A stretch of DNA of 19,485 nt from Fusarium oxysporum f. sp. lycopersici 4287 (lineage: Eukaryota > Ascomycota > Sordariomycetes > Hypocreales > Nectriaceae), in assembly GCF_000149955.1 (NCBI RefSeq), contig NW_017264853.1:1-19485 (forward strand). The letters run 5' to 3'. A program made the translations under genes and the position numbers. Shown piece by piece: positions 10,027 to 18,198 of the stretch. The notes under the pieces were generated by a model that worked only from the letters and a program-made list of their open reading frames with translations, did no database searches and was not told the origin of the DNA. Each line of letters starts with the position of its first letter. Positions within the stretch are counted from its first letter, which is position 1.

Positions 10027-10450
10027 GATAACAACAGGGAGAAGGGTGAAAATTGAGTTGTACTTTTAATCCGAGACAGAAGATATGGCGAGTTTCTCAT
10101 TAATATACCGAGTTACAGAGTAGTCCTCCCACTTGTCGCGGCATCTGGCAGAGGACTAATTTACCGACTCTGGTTTCCGAGTTGGGCCCTGGCACTTACC
10201 CCGCGAAACTGTTGCGGGCAATCAGAAACATTTGCGCCGCCGAGGAGATATAGCTTGACTTCACTTTCCAAAAGTTACTTATTAGGGTGGGGCCAATATC
10301 CCCAGACCATTAGAGACTGGTCTACCCAATCATGCACTTTTGCGCCGAGATGAGTGTTCATGATAAAGCACGCTCACGTGTGAGCAGCATTAAAGGAGAG
10401 ACATAATTCCAGAGGCTTAGCAAATCATCGAAACAAAGGAAGAATCAACC
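10027..10450. promoter_or_regulatory. Divergent promoter between amidase and M20 hydrolase
   Basis: These 424 bases separate two head-to-head genes and probably regulate both. They contain two copies of TTTGCGCCG (10231-10239 and 10339-10347), a motif that recurs upstream of the neighbouring permease. A TGATAA at 10361-10366 matches the HGATAR consensus of the nitrogen regulator AreA. An inverted repeat, GCTCAC-GT-GTGAGC at 10372-10385, includes the E-box CACGTG (10375-10380) some 70 bases before the M20 ATG. One GATA match is expected often by chance; the repeated 9-mer is the stronger signal. Confidence 0.55.
10228..10240 (+). promoter_or_regulatory. Shared element ACATTTGCGCCGC, copy 1
   Basis: These 13 bases are identical to 11920-11932 in the promoter of the permease gene. 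The core TTTGCGCCG occurs a third time at 10339-10347. On the other strand it reads CGGCGCAAA and so starts with the CGG triplet favoured by Zn2Cys6 regulators. It is a candidate binding site for a cluster regulator; no family site of this exact form is known to me. Confidence 0.4.
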
Positions 10451-11788
10451 ATGACGGTGTTCGCTAAGCAAGATATTCAGCGTGCTGTCGATGAATACAT
10501 CGCTACACTAGATTCCTCTCTCTGGGCGTTGAATCAACAGGTGCCTATAGCATTAGTCAGATTTGTTGAGAGACTCATCGACCTAACCAAATCAACAGAT
10601 TCACCGAAACCCAGAGCTGGCGTATCAAGAACACCATGCTCATGATGCTATCTGCGAGTTTCTTGAGGCCCACGACATCCCCGCAACCCGCCACGCGCAT
10701 GGCCTCAGCACTGCGTTCGAAGCTATTGCCGGCAGCGAATCCGGTCGCTGCGTCAATTTCAATGCTGAATATGATGCTTTGCCAAATATTGGACATGCAT
10801 GTGGCCACAATCTCATCGCCACGGCAAGCCTTACCGGTTTTATGGCCCTTGCCTTTCTGATCCGGAAGCTCGGGCTTCTGGGCCAGGCACAGTTGTTGGG
10901 TACGCCTGCGGAGGAGGATGGTGGAGGAAAGATCGATCTGATCAGCAAGGGAGCATATGACAATGTGGACGTCTCATTGATGATGTGAGAGCTCCCTGCG
11001 CCCCCATTCCTGGAACAAAAACTCATTCAAACAGGCATCCCTTCTCAGTCGATGAGTTTCCAGACCCCAATGTTGTTGGCATCGCAGGTCGAGCCTCTAT
11101 CTCGCGCTACGACATTGTCGCTACATTTCACGGGGTCAACGCGCATGCCAGTGCTAGTCCTTGGCAAGGCGTAAATGCGCTCGACGCTCTCGTAGGCGCT
11201 TATAATAACATCTCAATGCTACGTCAGCAGCTGCATCCTGACGAGAGAGTCCATGGAGCCATCCTCCAAGCGCCAGGCATCACCAACGCCATTCCTGAGA
11301 CCACTCAGACTAAATATACCGTTCGCAGTCGCACCATCAACAGGGTCAAGGCGCTGGGTGCCCGTGTCGAGAAATGCCTGGAGGCAGGTGCATTGGCCTC
11401 TGGATGTGAGCTGGAGATTCAGTCGTCTCAGATCTTCGCGGATCTGGTAGTAAACAAGCCATTGTGCAAAGGGTTTCAGGAGTGCATGGCAGATCAGGGT
11501 GAGCAGCTGTTGGATCTCGACAAGGTGCTGATGTCTGGATCTACTGACCAGGGCAATGTCTCGCAAATCATGCCGGCACTCCACGCCCTTGTCGGTATCC
11601 CGGTCCGCGATGGTGCCAAGAACCACACGCGGCAATTCACTACGGCTGCGGGAACCCAAGAGGCGCATCGGCAGACAATCACGGCAGGCAAAGCTTTGGC
11701 TATGACTGGGTGGATGGTTCTTGTGGATGATGAGTTTTATCAGAATGTAAAGGACGATTTTGTTGCGTCCAAGGGAACAGCTTTGTAG
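10451..11788 (+). CDS. M20-family metallo-amidohydrolase (PM20D2/dipeptidase-like)
   Basis: ATG at 10451 in good context (CAACCATGA). Exons are 10451-10540, 10599-10984 and 11035-11788, giving 409 residues with no lesion. Intron 1 is 58 nt with the weak donor GTGCCT but a perfect CTAAC branch; intron 2 is 50 nt (GTGAGA..AACAG). Splicing restores IHRNPELAYQE at residue 31 and MMHP at residues 158-161. Visible M20 residues are Asp89 (NAEYDALP), Cys98 and His100 (GHACGHN), the Glu135-Glu136 pair (GTPAEEDGGGK, catalytic base plus metal ligand) and His160. The dimerisation domain carries FHGVNAHASASPWQG, and a late His lies in KNHTRQF. Known: these enzymes use two metals, usually Zn or Mn, to hydrolyse N-acyl amino acids or dipeptides such as beta-alanyl-lysine; Cys98 fits the M20D-like amidohydrolase branch. 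The divergent amidase and downstream permease suggest a shared nitrogen substrate. The exact substrate is unknown. Confidence 0.9.
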
Positions 11789-12176
11789 GGGCTAGGACGT
11801 TGTTGTCTTAGGGTGAAATATTCTCCTCTAATAGCAATAGCTGCAAGACACTGTCCTTGCCACCACCTTAATCCATGCCTGATTTCGCCTAGCTACCATC
11901 ATTCCCAACCCAATCATATACATTTGCGCCGCGCTTTTTCTGGGGTAAAAATCCACTCTTGTTTCCGGGGTATGCCGGAGACCATAAGCTTCCCCACATT
12001 GAGATAGATATGCTCGATTGGTAGGTTTTCAAAATGCGGACAAGTGCTCATTGACACAGTCAATATGCCATGAAAATGTTAAATAGAAGGGCTCTGGCTC
12101 CTCCTTTATTGCTTGGATCATTAGCAACTTTCACGATTCTTATACACTACTACTTCTCATCTCGATCTATTCTTCC
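11789..12176. promoter_or_regulatory. Upstream region of the Dal5-like permease
   Basis: The region covers the M20 3' flank and the permease promoter. It carries ATTTGCGCCGC within the 13-base element at 11920-11932, identical to the copy in the amidase/M20 promoter and about 245 bases before the proposed permease ATG at 12177. AGATAG at 12002-12007 matches the AreA HGATAR consensus. The bases 12070-12176 stay open in one frame and are rich in pyrimidines. I read them as 5' leader, not coding sequence. Confidence 0.45.
11920..11932 (+). promoter_or_regulatory. Shared element ACATTTGCGCCGC, copy 2
   Basis: Thirteen bases identical to 10228-10240, in the promoter of the permease gene. Its recurrence between neighbouring genes of related likely function suggests common control. 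Confidence 0.4.
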
Positions 12177-13714
12177 ATGGAGTCTTCCAAACCCAGCGAG
12201 ACACAGTCCCCGACTTTCGAGGCGGATTTACGTCAACAAGACTGGTGTGCAGAACAATGTCGTTATTGACCTCCAATCCGAGGAAGTTCGCCGAGTGCGG
12301 TGGAAGATCGACTTGATGATGCTTCCTCTGCTCGGAGTCAGCTACTTCCTGCAATTCCTTGACAAGCAGTCCCTTAGCTATAGTTCCTTGCTGGGCATGA
12401 TCCCGGACACCAAGCTCCAGGGCTCTCAGTACTCATGGGTCGCCTCGATCTTCTACTTTGGATATATTTTCTGGTCCTACCCGACCGCGTTCCTGGCTGC
12501 GCGCCTGCCTATTGGCAAATACCTTGCGGGAACCGTGTATGTATTATTCTCCCGTTTCTGACTTTGATCTCATCTAACAGCTTCACAGTATCGTCTGGGC
12601 CATCGTTCTCATGTGTCATGGTGCCTGCCATAACTTCTTGGGCCTCATGATCACCCGATTTTTCCTCGGTGCGTTCGAAGCGGCCCTGGCGCCGGGCTTC
12701 TCTCTCGTCATGGGAATGTGGTATACTCGTCGGGAGCAGCCTCTTCGCTACGGTCTGTGGTTCTGTGGCGGCCCGGTGGCCACCTTGTTTGGAGGCCTGA
12801 TTGCGTATGCGATCGGTCATCTTGAAGGTGACTTGCCGACCTGGCGATATTTGTTTATTATCCTTGGCGCCGTCACAGCCGTGTGGGGCATTTTCATGCT
12901 CGTGCTGCTTCCAGATTGTCCATCCGACGCAATCTGGCTGTCAAGTGCACAACGCGAGACGGCCGTATATCGGATTCAGGCTGACACTCAAGGAAGCAGC
13001 AAAGGATCGTTCAAGATGTATCAAGCCTTGGAAGCCCTGCAGGACCCTGTGACTTGGTTGTTGTGTCTTTACACCTTCTGCACCAACATCGCTAACGGCG
13101 GCTTGACCGCGTTTGGATCACTTGTCATCAGAGGCTTTGGATACAAGGGCCTTCAGGCACTGCTTATCCAGATGCCCACAGGGGCGGCGCAGCTCGGCTT
13201 TGTCATCATCAGCTGCACTCTTTGCTCTTGGCTTCCCAATATTCGCACGATCATGATGATGTGTCTCACCATAATCAGCCTTATCGGCATGGTCCTCATG
13301 TACGCTCTTGACTCAACCAACCAGTCTGGCCGTCTGGCTGGGTTTTGTTTGAGTCTGGCGTTCTCCGCAAACATGCCCTTGGCCATGTCCCTTATTACCA
13401 GCAACCTTGCTGGATTCACCAAGAGGGCCGTGGTCAATGCTTGCGTGTTGATTATGTACAGTGCAGGAAACATTGTGGGTCCCCAGTTCTTCAATGTCAA
13501 TGACGCTCCAAATTATCCAAAGGGTATCAAGGCCAGCCTCATCGGTCTTGCACTTGCAACCTTTTGGGTATTGTGTCTCCGTATCTACCTTACTTGGCAA
13601 AACAAAAAGCGAGACCGGAACTCATCAGAGGAGACAGGTGCAGTGCAACGTCAAATCTTGCTGATGGAGGATAAGACTGACTGGGAGGTCGCTGCGTGTC
13701 GCTATGTGTTATAA
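12177..13714 (+). CDS. MFS permease of the Dal5/allantoate (anion:cation symporter) family, probable +1 frameshift near the start
   Basis: The body is clear: ..RRVRWKIDLMMLPLLGVSYFL starts transmembrane helix 1, GMIPDTKLQGSQYSWVASIFY leads into helix 2, and RFFLGAFEAALAPGFSLVMG is the helix 4-5 region typical of Dal5 relatives. The C-terminus ends in DKTDWEVAACRYVL. One 52-nt intron (12537-12588, GTATGT..CACAG) joins LAGT to VIVWAIVL. Known role: plasma-membrane uptake of small organic anions such as allantoate, vitamins or dipeptides. Oddity: the natural-looking start ATG at 12177 (MESSKPSETQSPTFEAD) is one frame off. Dropping one T from the TTT at 12227-12229 joins it exactly to YVNKTGVQNNVVIDL and gives about 494 residues, normal for the family. 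Without that, the only in-frame start is 12070, which adds a spurious-looking leader (530 residues). Neighbours suggest uptake of the amidase/M20 substrate. Confidence 0.85.
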
Positions 13715-14184
13715 AGGGTGTCGATATATGTGATAAGACATACCTATTGATATTATTTTTAAAGGTGCAAACAACACACCACCGAAAAGTCATACACAGG
13801 CAGGTGAAATGCCTGAACTTCTGAGACTTGATTTCCACGGGAATTACAAGCTCAGTTGAGACAGGATTTTCTTCATAAAACAGATAATCCAGTGATCAAA
13901 CGATAATATCAGAAATTGTAGAGGCAATCCTCAAATCTATTATCAAAAGTGTTAAAAGTCCATTAAAAAGATATAAAAAAGCATATATAAAAGGCATAAA
14001 AGCATAATCTGCAGTACAAAGAGAAGCCTGTCCCCTTTTACCTGGCATTATCGAGAATACACGTCACTTTCTTACCCTGCACATCCTCCGTAGTGTGCCT
14101 TTTATCCGCGTCACAACACAACCCTTATCTTTTCTTTTACTAACTTTCAATTTCCCTAACCGTAACTACTTACTCTAATAGCGC
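13715..14184. other. Intergenic spacer between convergent permease and regulator relic
   Basis: An AT-rich spacer between two genes that end toward each other. I see no ORF of note, no hairpin of note and no repeat. The last bases probably replace the lost C-terminal end of the regulator relic that follows on the minus strand. Confidence 0.5.
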
Positions 14185-15581
14185 TTACCCTCTCTTCCTA
14201 TACCTATGTAATGAGGCCCCGAAGAAGGAAAATAACATAAGTGCCGCTGGCTGGCGTTGCTGGAGAAGCTTAAAATAATGGCTTGGAACAACAAATATAA
14301 ACAGCAAGGAACCACTTTCTTTTTTGTAACTTGGCCACTGATTTGTCAGCTCGATATCCGTCGTCTCAAATTGAGTGACGAGAGCATGGTATCTCCGCAG
14401 AACATCGAGAGCCTCGTCGTAAGTTTTTTTTCGTTGCTTTTTTCCCATACCTCGACAAGCCGGCTAAAGTACCCGGCTTCCTCGCCCATACTCTTATTAG
14501 GATCAAGACTCCGCCAGTTCCCAATGCTTACGATGGCATTAAAATTATCGCTCTCAATAGCAGGCCGATTGTCCTCTATAACCGACTTAATGCCCCGTAT
14601 CAGACGGATCCAAACGGTGCCTAATACACGATCCCTATGATCTTCAATGCAAATATCGCTGTTACGACCGAGGCGCCCTAGAGTTAAAAACACGTAGAAC
14701 ATATTCAGCAAACTCCAGAGAAATACCGAGGATCCTTGCTCAATGTCGTTTCTGCACTGGCTGACGGCTGTATGGAATCCCTGAAGCGACCTGATGTGGT
14801 GCTCCGAGGCAATTTCCATGTACGTGGACTTTCTGATGGGGAGAGATATGCAAGATGCAAAGCGGCCACGCTCATGATTTCTTAGAGAACATATAGATGC
14901 TGAAGGGCGACGCTCGTGGCTGTGTTCTGTCAAAAGTTGCGTATCTCCTTGTCTTTTGCTACCTGCTGGCTGGTGGACGCGGTCCAGTGGTGGAGTAGCG
15001 TCATGTCGTGTAGATTAAAGAGGACATCCGATCTACTCGGGGCCGGTGAGGCTATAGAGGCGGGTGCGACAGAGGTGGAAGAAGTAAAGGGACTATGTTG
15101 CTGTGAACAAGGGTGGTCCGTTGTGGTAAGATGCGAAGTCGATGTTAATATGGTAACGTTTTGGGTCGACGGCGAGGTTGAAGGCACTGGTGATACCGCG
15201 ACCTTGTTATGAACAAGTGGGGGATAATTGCATGATACGCCTCGGCGGGCGCAGGCGCTGCAATTTGGCTTCTCCTCGCTACACTTTTGCCGGAAAGGCA
15301 AGCATGAATGTTAGTTAGTACTACAAGACTATGCACCAAGCTTGGTCCGCGGACCCGAGAGGCTTGATACATATTGCGTGTCTTAGAGGCAATACGGTGG
15401 GATGGTGGGACTGAATAGCCATCTGAACCCACCCATATAAAGTGCTTACCTTGACACGACGTTTCTTGCAGTTGAAACAGCCCGTTCTGACTTTTCTGTA
15501 ACGCCGCTTATGGATCTCATAATTATCCGATGTCTCGGAAACCTCGCGTCGCAGGCTGATATCGGCTCGTTCTTTTTTCAC
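14185..15581 (-). pseudogene. Zn(II)2Cys6 transcription factor, multiply broken
   Basis: The zinc cluster is intact across an unusually long 166-nt intron (15284-15449, GTAAGC..CAAAAG, branch CTAAC). Counting from the GTG at 15581, Cys35, 38, 45, 52, 55 and 62 keep the C-x2-C-x6-C-x6-C-x2-C-x6-C spacing. No ATG lies in frame before it, so the start codon seems lost. Downstream, FNLHDMTLLHHWTASTSQQVA opens a Upc2-like regulatory domain, followed by TGA (14932-14930), VALQHLYVL, TAA (14884-14882) and EIMSVAALHLAYLSPSESPR in the same frame. The frame shifts near 14818-14826 to MEIASEHHIRSLQGFHTAV. It shifts again in a T8 run (14424-14431) to TYDEALDVLRRYHALV, and ends after QQRQPAALMLFSFFGASLHRY at 14185 without the usual last segment. 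It points away from the endo-inulinase start, so it may once have shared that promoter. Clearly not producing a full regulator as written. Confidence 0.8.
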
Positions 15582-16177
15582 TATTTATACACGAAGCCCC
15601 TATCAGCACCTGGTATACAAGTTAAAACTCAAACTGTGCTCTCTCCCAATGTCTCCATATGAAGATATCAGTCATTTAGTAACCGACGCCCGATTAGATT
15701 ATGATCTCTTCTCGTTCTGTCGGACCGAGGCCGGGGATGCCTTGATTGCCTTCCTAGAAGCCGTGTCAAGGTAGTACTCCTTGGCATTAGGTACTTGACA
15801 CACTCAACAAGTGGTGCACCACCACCTGCTTCTCCGCATTTCTACGTCCACTCCTGTTTCTGTAGCTTGCAGGGAGCTGCAATAATCCTTGAAAGCTTTG
15901 GCACGGTTGCATTACACTGGTGGGGCTAAAAGAGATCGGCGACTTTACCCCAGATAGATAGAATGCGGGTCGGGGGAGTATGGTCACGGTAGAAGCAAGG
16001 GATCGACAGTGCCTTCCAGTCACTTCAACAGCTCGATGAGGAATTGTAACACTATATAAGTCCCTAGGCCAACCGCCTTGAGTCGTTTTGGCAGAAACAA
16101 CAATCTCTCAACTTCCATTTAGTTTACTTCTCCCAAACCTTTTCGCCTTGATTCACTTTCACCCATCGCAACGTACA
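15582..16177. promoter_or_regulatory. Endo-inulinase promoter with AmyR/InuR-type and CreA-type sites
   Basis: A 596-base head-to-head region. CGG-N8-CGG lies at 15721-15734, the spacing described for the AmyR and InuR regulators of starch and inulin genes in Aspergillus. CreA SYGGRG matches are CCGGGG at 15731-15736 (overlapping that site), GTGGGG at 15920-15925 and CTGGGG on the minus strand at 15948-15953. A TATA box, TATATAA, lies at 16053-16059, about 120 bases before the ATG. This predicts induction by fructan or sucrose and glucose repression, as for known inulinase genes. It is inferred from consensus matches only. Confidence 0.6.
15721..15734 (+). promoter_or_regulatory. CGG-N8-CGG site (AmyR/InuR-type)
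   Basis: Two direct CGG triplets are separated by exactly eight bases, about 445 bases upstream of the inulinase ATG. Direct CGG repeats with N8 are the described binding pattern of AmyR and of the inulin regulator InuR. A CreA consensus overlaps the second triplet, so activator and repressor could compete here. Confidence 0.5.
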
Positions 16178-17746
16178 ATGATTACATATCTCAGTCACAA
16201 GGCCTGGTTCATGCCTTATCCTACGAAGTTCGTGGGCCTTGCTTTAATCTCTCTTCTCACTTGCCTCACCCAAGCTGACGACTTTCGTCCTCTTTATCAC
16301 TTCGTCCCAGAACAAAACTGGATGAATGAACCCAATGGCCTCATCAAGATCGGTTCCCAATGGCACCTCTTCTTCCAGCACAATCCCACCGGAAACTTTT
16401 GGGGTAACCTGAGCTGGGGCCATGCGACCAGTACTGACTTGATTGACTGGAACCATCTCCCTGTCGCAATCTCGAGTGCCAATGGGGTTCAAGCCTTCAC
16501 AGGGACCTCGTACTTTGATGAGGCTAATAGATCTGGTCTTGGAACATCTGAAAACCCACCGTACCTTGCCTTTTATACTGGGTACTTTCCAGACACCGGA
16601 GTACAGGATCAGAGACTTGCTTATAGCCTAGACCAAGGGGAGACTTGGATCAAGTACAGCGAAAACCCGATCATCTCGCAGGCACAGGAGAAACCGCACG
16701 ACATTACCGGTGGCTTAGAGACGCGAGACCCCAAGGTCTTCTTTGACGCTGCAACAAAAACTTGGGTCATGGTCCTCGCCCATGGAGGACAAAACAAATT
16801 GTCATTCTGGACATCTCCTGACGCCAAGACTTGGACCTGGCATAACGATCTCACCGATGACGGTATTCCCGGACTTCCCAGTGGTATCACAGGCTGGGAA
16901 GTGCCTGATCTCTTTAATCTACCCGTCGAGGGTTCTTCAGACACTAAATGGGTCCTGATAGTTACTCCTGCCCAGGGGTCTCCCGCGGGTGGCAATGGCG
17001 TTTTTGCAGTCACTGGCTCGTTTGACGGCGCCACCTTCACCCCCGACCCTGTTGATCCAACCAACATGTGGCTAGATTTTGGGCGTGATTGGGATGGCGC
17101 TTATAGCTGGGAAAATGTGCCCACGTCCGATGGCCGTAAGATCCTTGCTTCGGTCATGAACAGCTATGGAGTCGACCCGCCAACCAATGCTTGGAAGGGC
17201 ATGCTGTCGTTCCCACGTACCTTGCAGCTGCGAGAGATTGGTGGCGAGTTGCGCTTTATTCAGCAGCCTGTCATCGAACTCGAATCTGTCGGTACATCTC
17301 TTGGCAACATAGCAAATCAGACTCTCGAGCCAGGGACCACGCTTTTGTCTGACTGTCGCGGAACTGCGTTAGATATCAGCATCTCTTTTGTTCCTACTGA
17401 AGGCTCCATCCTATCCCTAGCAGTCCGCAAAGGAGACTCGGAACAAACCGTCATCCAGTATGCTCAATCCAATGGCGCCCTGACTGTTGATCGCCGTGCC
17501 AGTGGCAATATCTCATACAACTCGGCGGCCGGTGGTATTCACACAGCAACATTCTCGCCAGATTCCAACAATGTAGCACACCTGCGGGTTCTGGTAGACA
17601 TGTGTTCGGTGGAGGTATTTGGGGGAGCTGGCGAAGTGGTCATTTCGGACCTGATATTTCCAAGCGAAAGCTCTAACAGACTGTCTCTATCCACGACTGG
17701 AGGAAATGTCGTCTTACAGTCCGTTGAAATACGCTCTGTCGCATGA
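16178..17746 (+). CDS. inuA: Secreted endo-inulinase, glycoside hydrolase family 32
   Basis: An intronless gene of 522 codons. ATG 16178 is preferred over ATG 16211 because it has A at -3; both give a signal peptide with hydrophobic core [10 protein letters not shown] and likely cleavage after LTQA (about residue 33). Known role: EC 3.2.1.7, random cleavage of internal beta-2,1 fructosyl bonds of inulin outside the cell. Diagnostic: the nucleophile box reads WMNEPNG (Glu51), the endo-inulinase form, where invertases and exo-enzymes have NDPNG. Asp184 in RDPKVFF is the transition-state stabiliser and Glu241 in GWEVPD the acid/base. Their spacings of 133 and 190 residues from Glu51 match those I recall for Aspergillus endo-inulinase. 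The five-bladed propeller is followed by the C-terminal beta sandwich with [11 protein letters not shown]. The length fits the roughly 516-residue family norm. Neighbours are a convergent GH32 gene and a broken regulator head-to-head. No lesion was seen; the symbol is by family resemblance. Confidence 0.93.
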   Translation: MITYLSHKAWFMPYPTKFVGLALISLLTCLTQADDFRPLYHFVPEQNWMNEPNGLIKIGSQWHLFFQHNPTGNFWGNLSWGHATSTDLIDWNHLPVAISSANGVQAFTGTSYFDEANRSGLGTSENPPYLAFYTGYFPDTGVQDQRLAYSLDQGETWIKYSENPIISQAQEKPHDITGGLETRDPKVFFDAATKTWVMVLAHGGQNKLSFWTSPDAKTWTWHNDLTDDGIPGLPSGITGWEVPDLFNLPVEGSSDTKWVLIVTPAQGSPAGGNGVFAVTGSFDGATFTPDPVDPTNMWLDFGRDWDGAYSWENVPTSDGRKILASVMNSYGVDPPTNAWKGMLSFPRTLQLREIGGELRFIQQPVIELESVGTSLGNIANQTLEPGTTLLSDCRGTALDISISFVPTEGSILSLAVRKGDSEQTVIQYAQSNGALTVDRRASGNISYNSAAGGIHTATFSPDSNNVAHLRVLVDMCSVEVFGGAGEVVISDLIFPSESSNRLSLSTTGGNVVLQSVEIRSVA

Positions 17747-18198
17747 TGACGGCAACCAGCCTGGAATTGGACATGCTGAGGGTTTCATTTCCTTCGTTTT
17801 CCGCTTTCGTTACCCCATTGCTGCCCGTCGGCGTGTGCATCATTGACAGTGGGCTTCCGAGACATAGCGTTACTGTCTTTCTTCCTTACGCTTTGGTTTG
17901 TCAGTCATTACCGTCATAACTTCACTATCAATTGAAAACGTCATCCATTGTATGTGTTTTAGAAACAACTGCGTTAGTAATGTCGCTGTATGCTGTAACT
18001 CTACGGAATAATACCCCGCACGAGGACAACACTCAATGAACGACTCTTCTGAGGCTCATCACATTCTCGTCAAGCCTTTAGGAACGCCTAGTGTAATAAT
18101 ATGCTCGAATTGCATCGTTCAAGTTCCCGTCCGCACTCAGCAACTGTTCTTAATTCAAGGATTTATCAAAACAGATAATCTCCATTTCGGAGTAAGAA
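17747..18198. other. Intergenic spacer between convergent GH32 genes
   Basis: These 452 bases hold the 3' ends of two tail-to-tail genes. I saw no ORF, repeat or RNA gene, and no clear AATAAA signal; fungal polyadenylation signals are loose, so this is not telling. Confidence 0.5.

Noticed and set aside
12070..12176. N-terminal extension with a hydrophobic segment in the permease
   Set aside because: Dal5 relatives lack it, and a better start at 12177 joins the body frame after removal of one T. The stretch is better read as leader.
16088..16177. Upstream extension of the inulinase frame
   Set aside because: It starts without ATG and precedes a well-placed ATG and signal peptide; it lies between the TATA box and the start, so it is leader.
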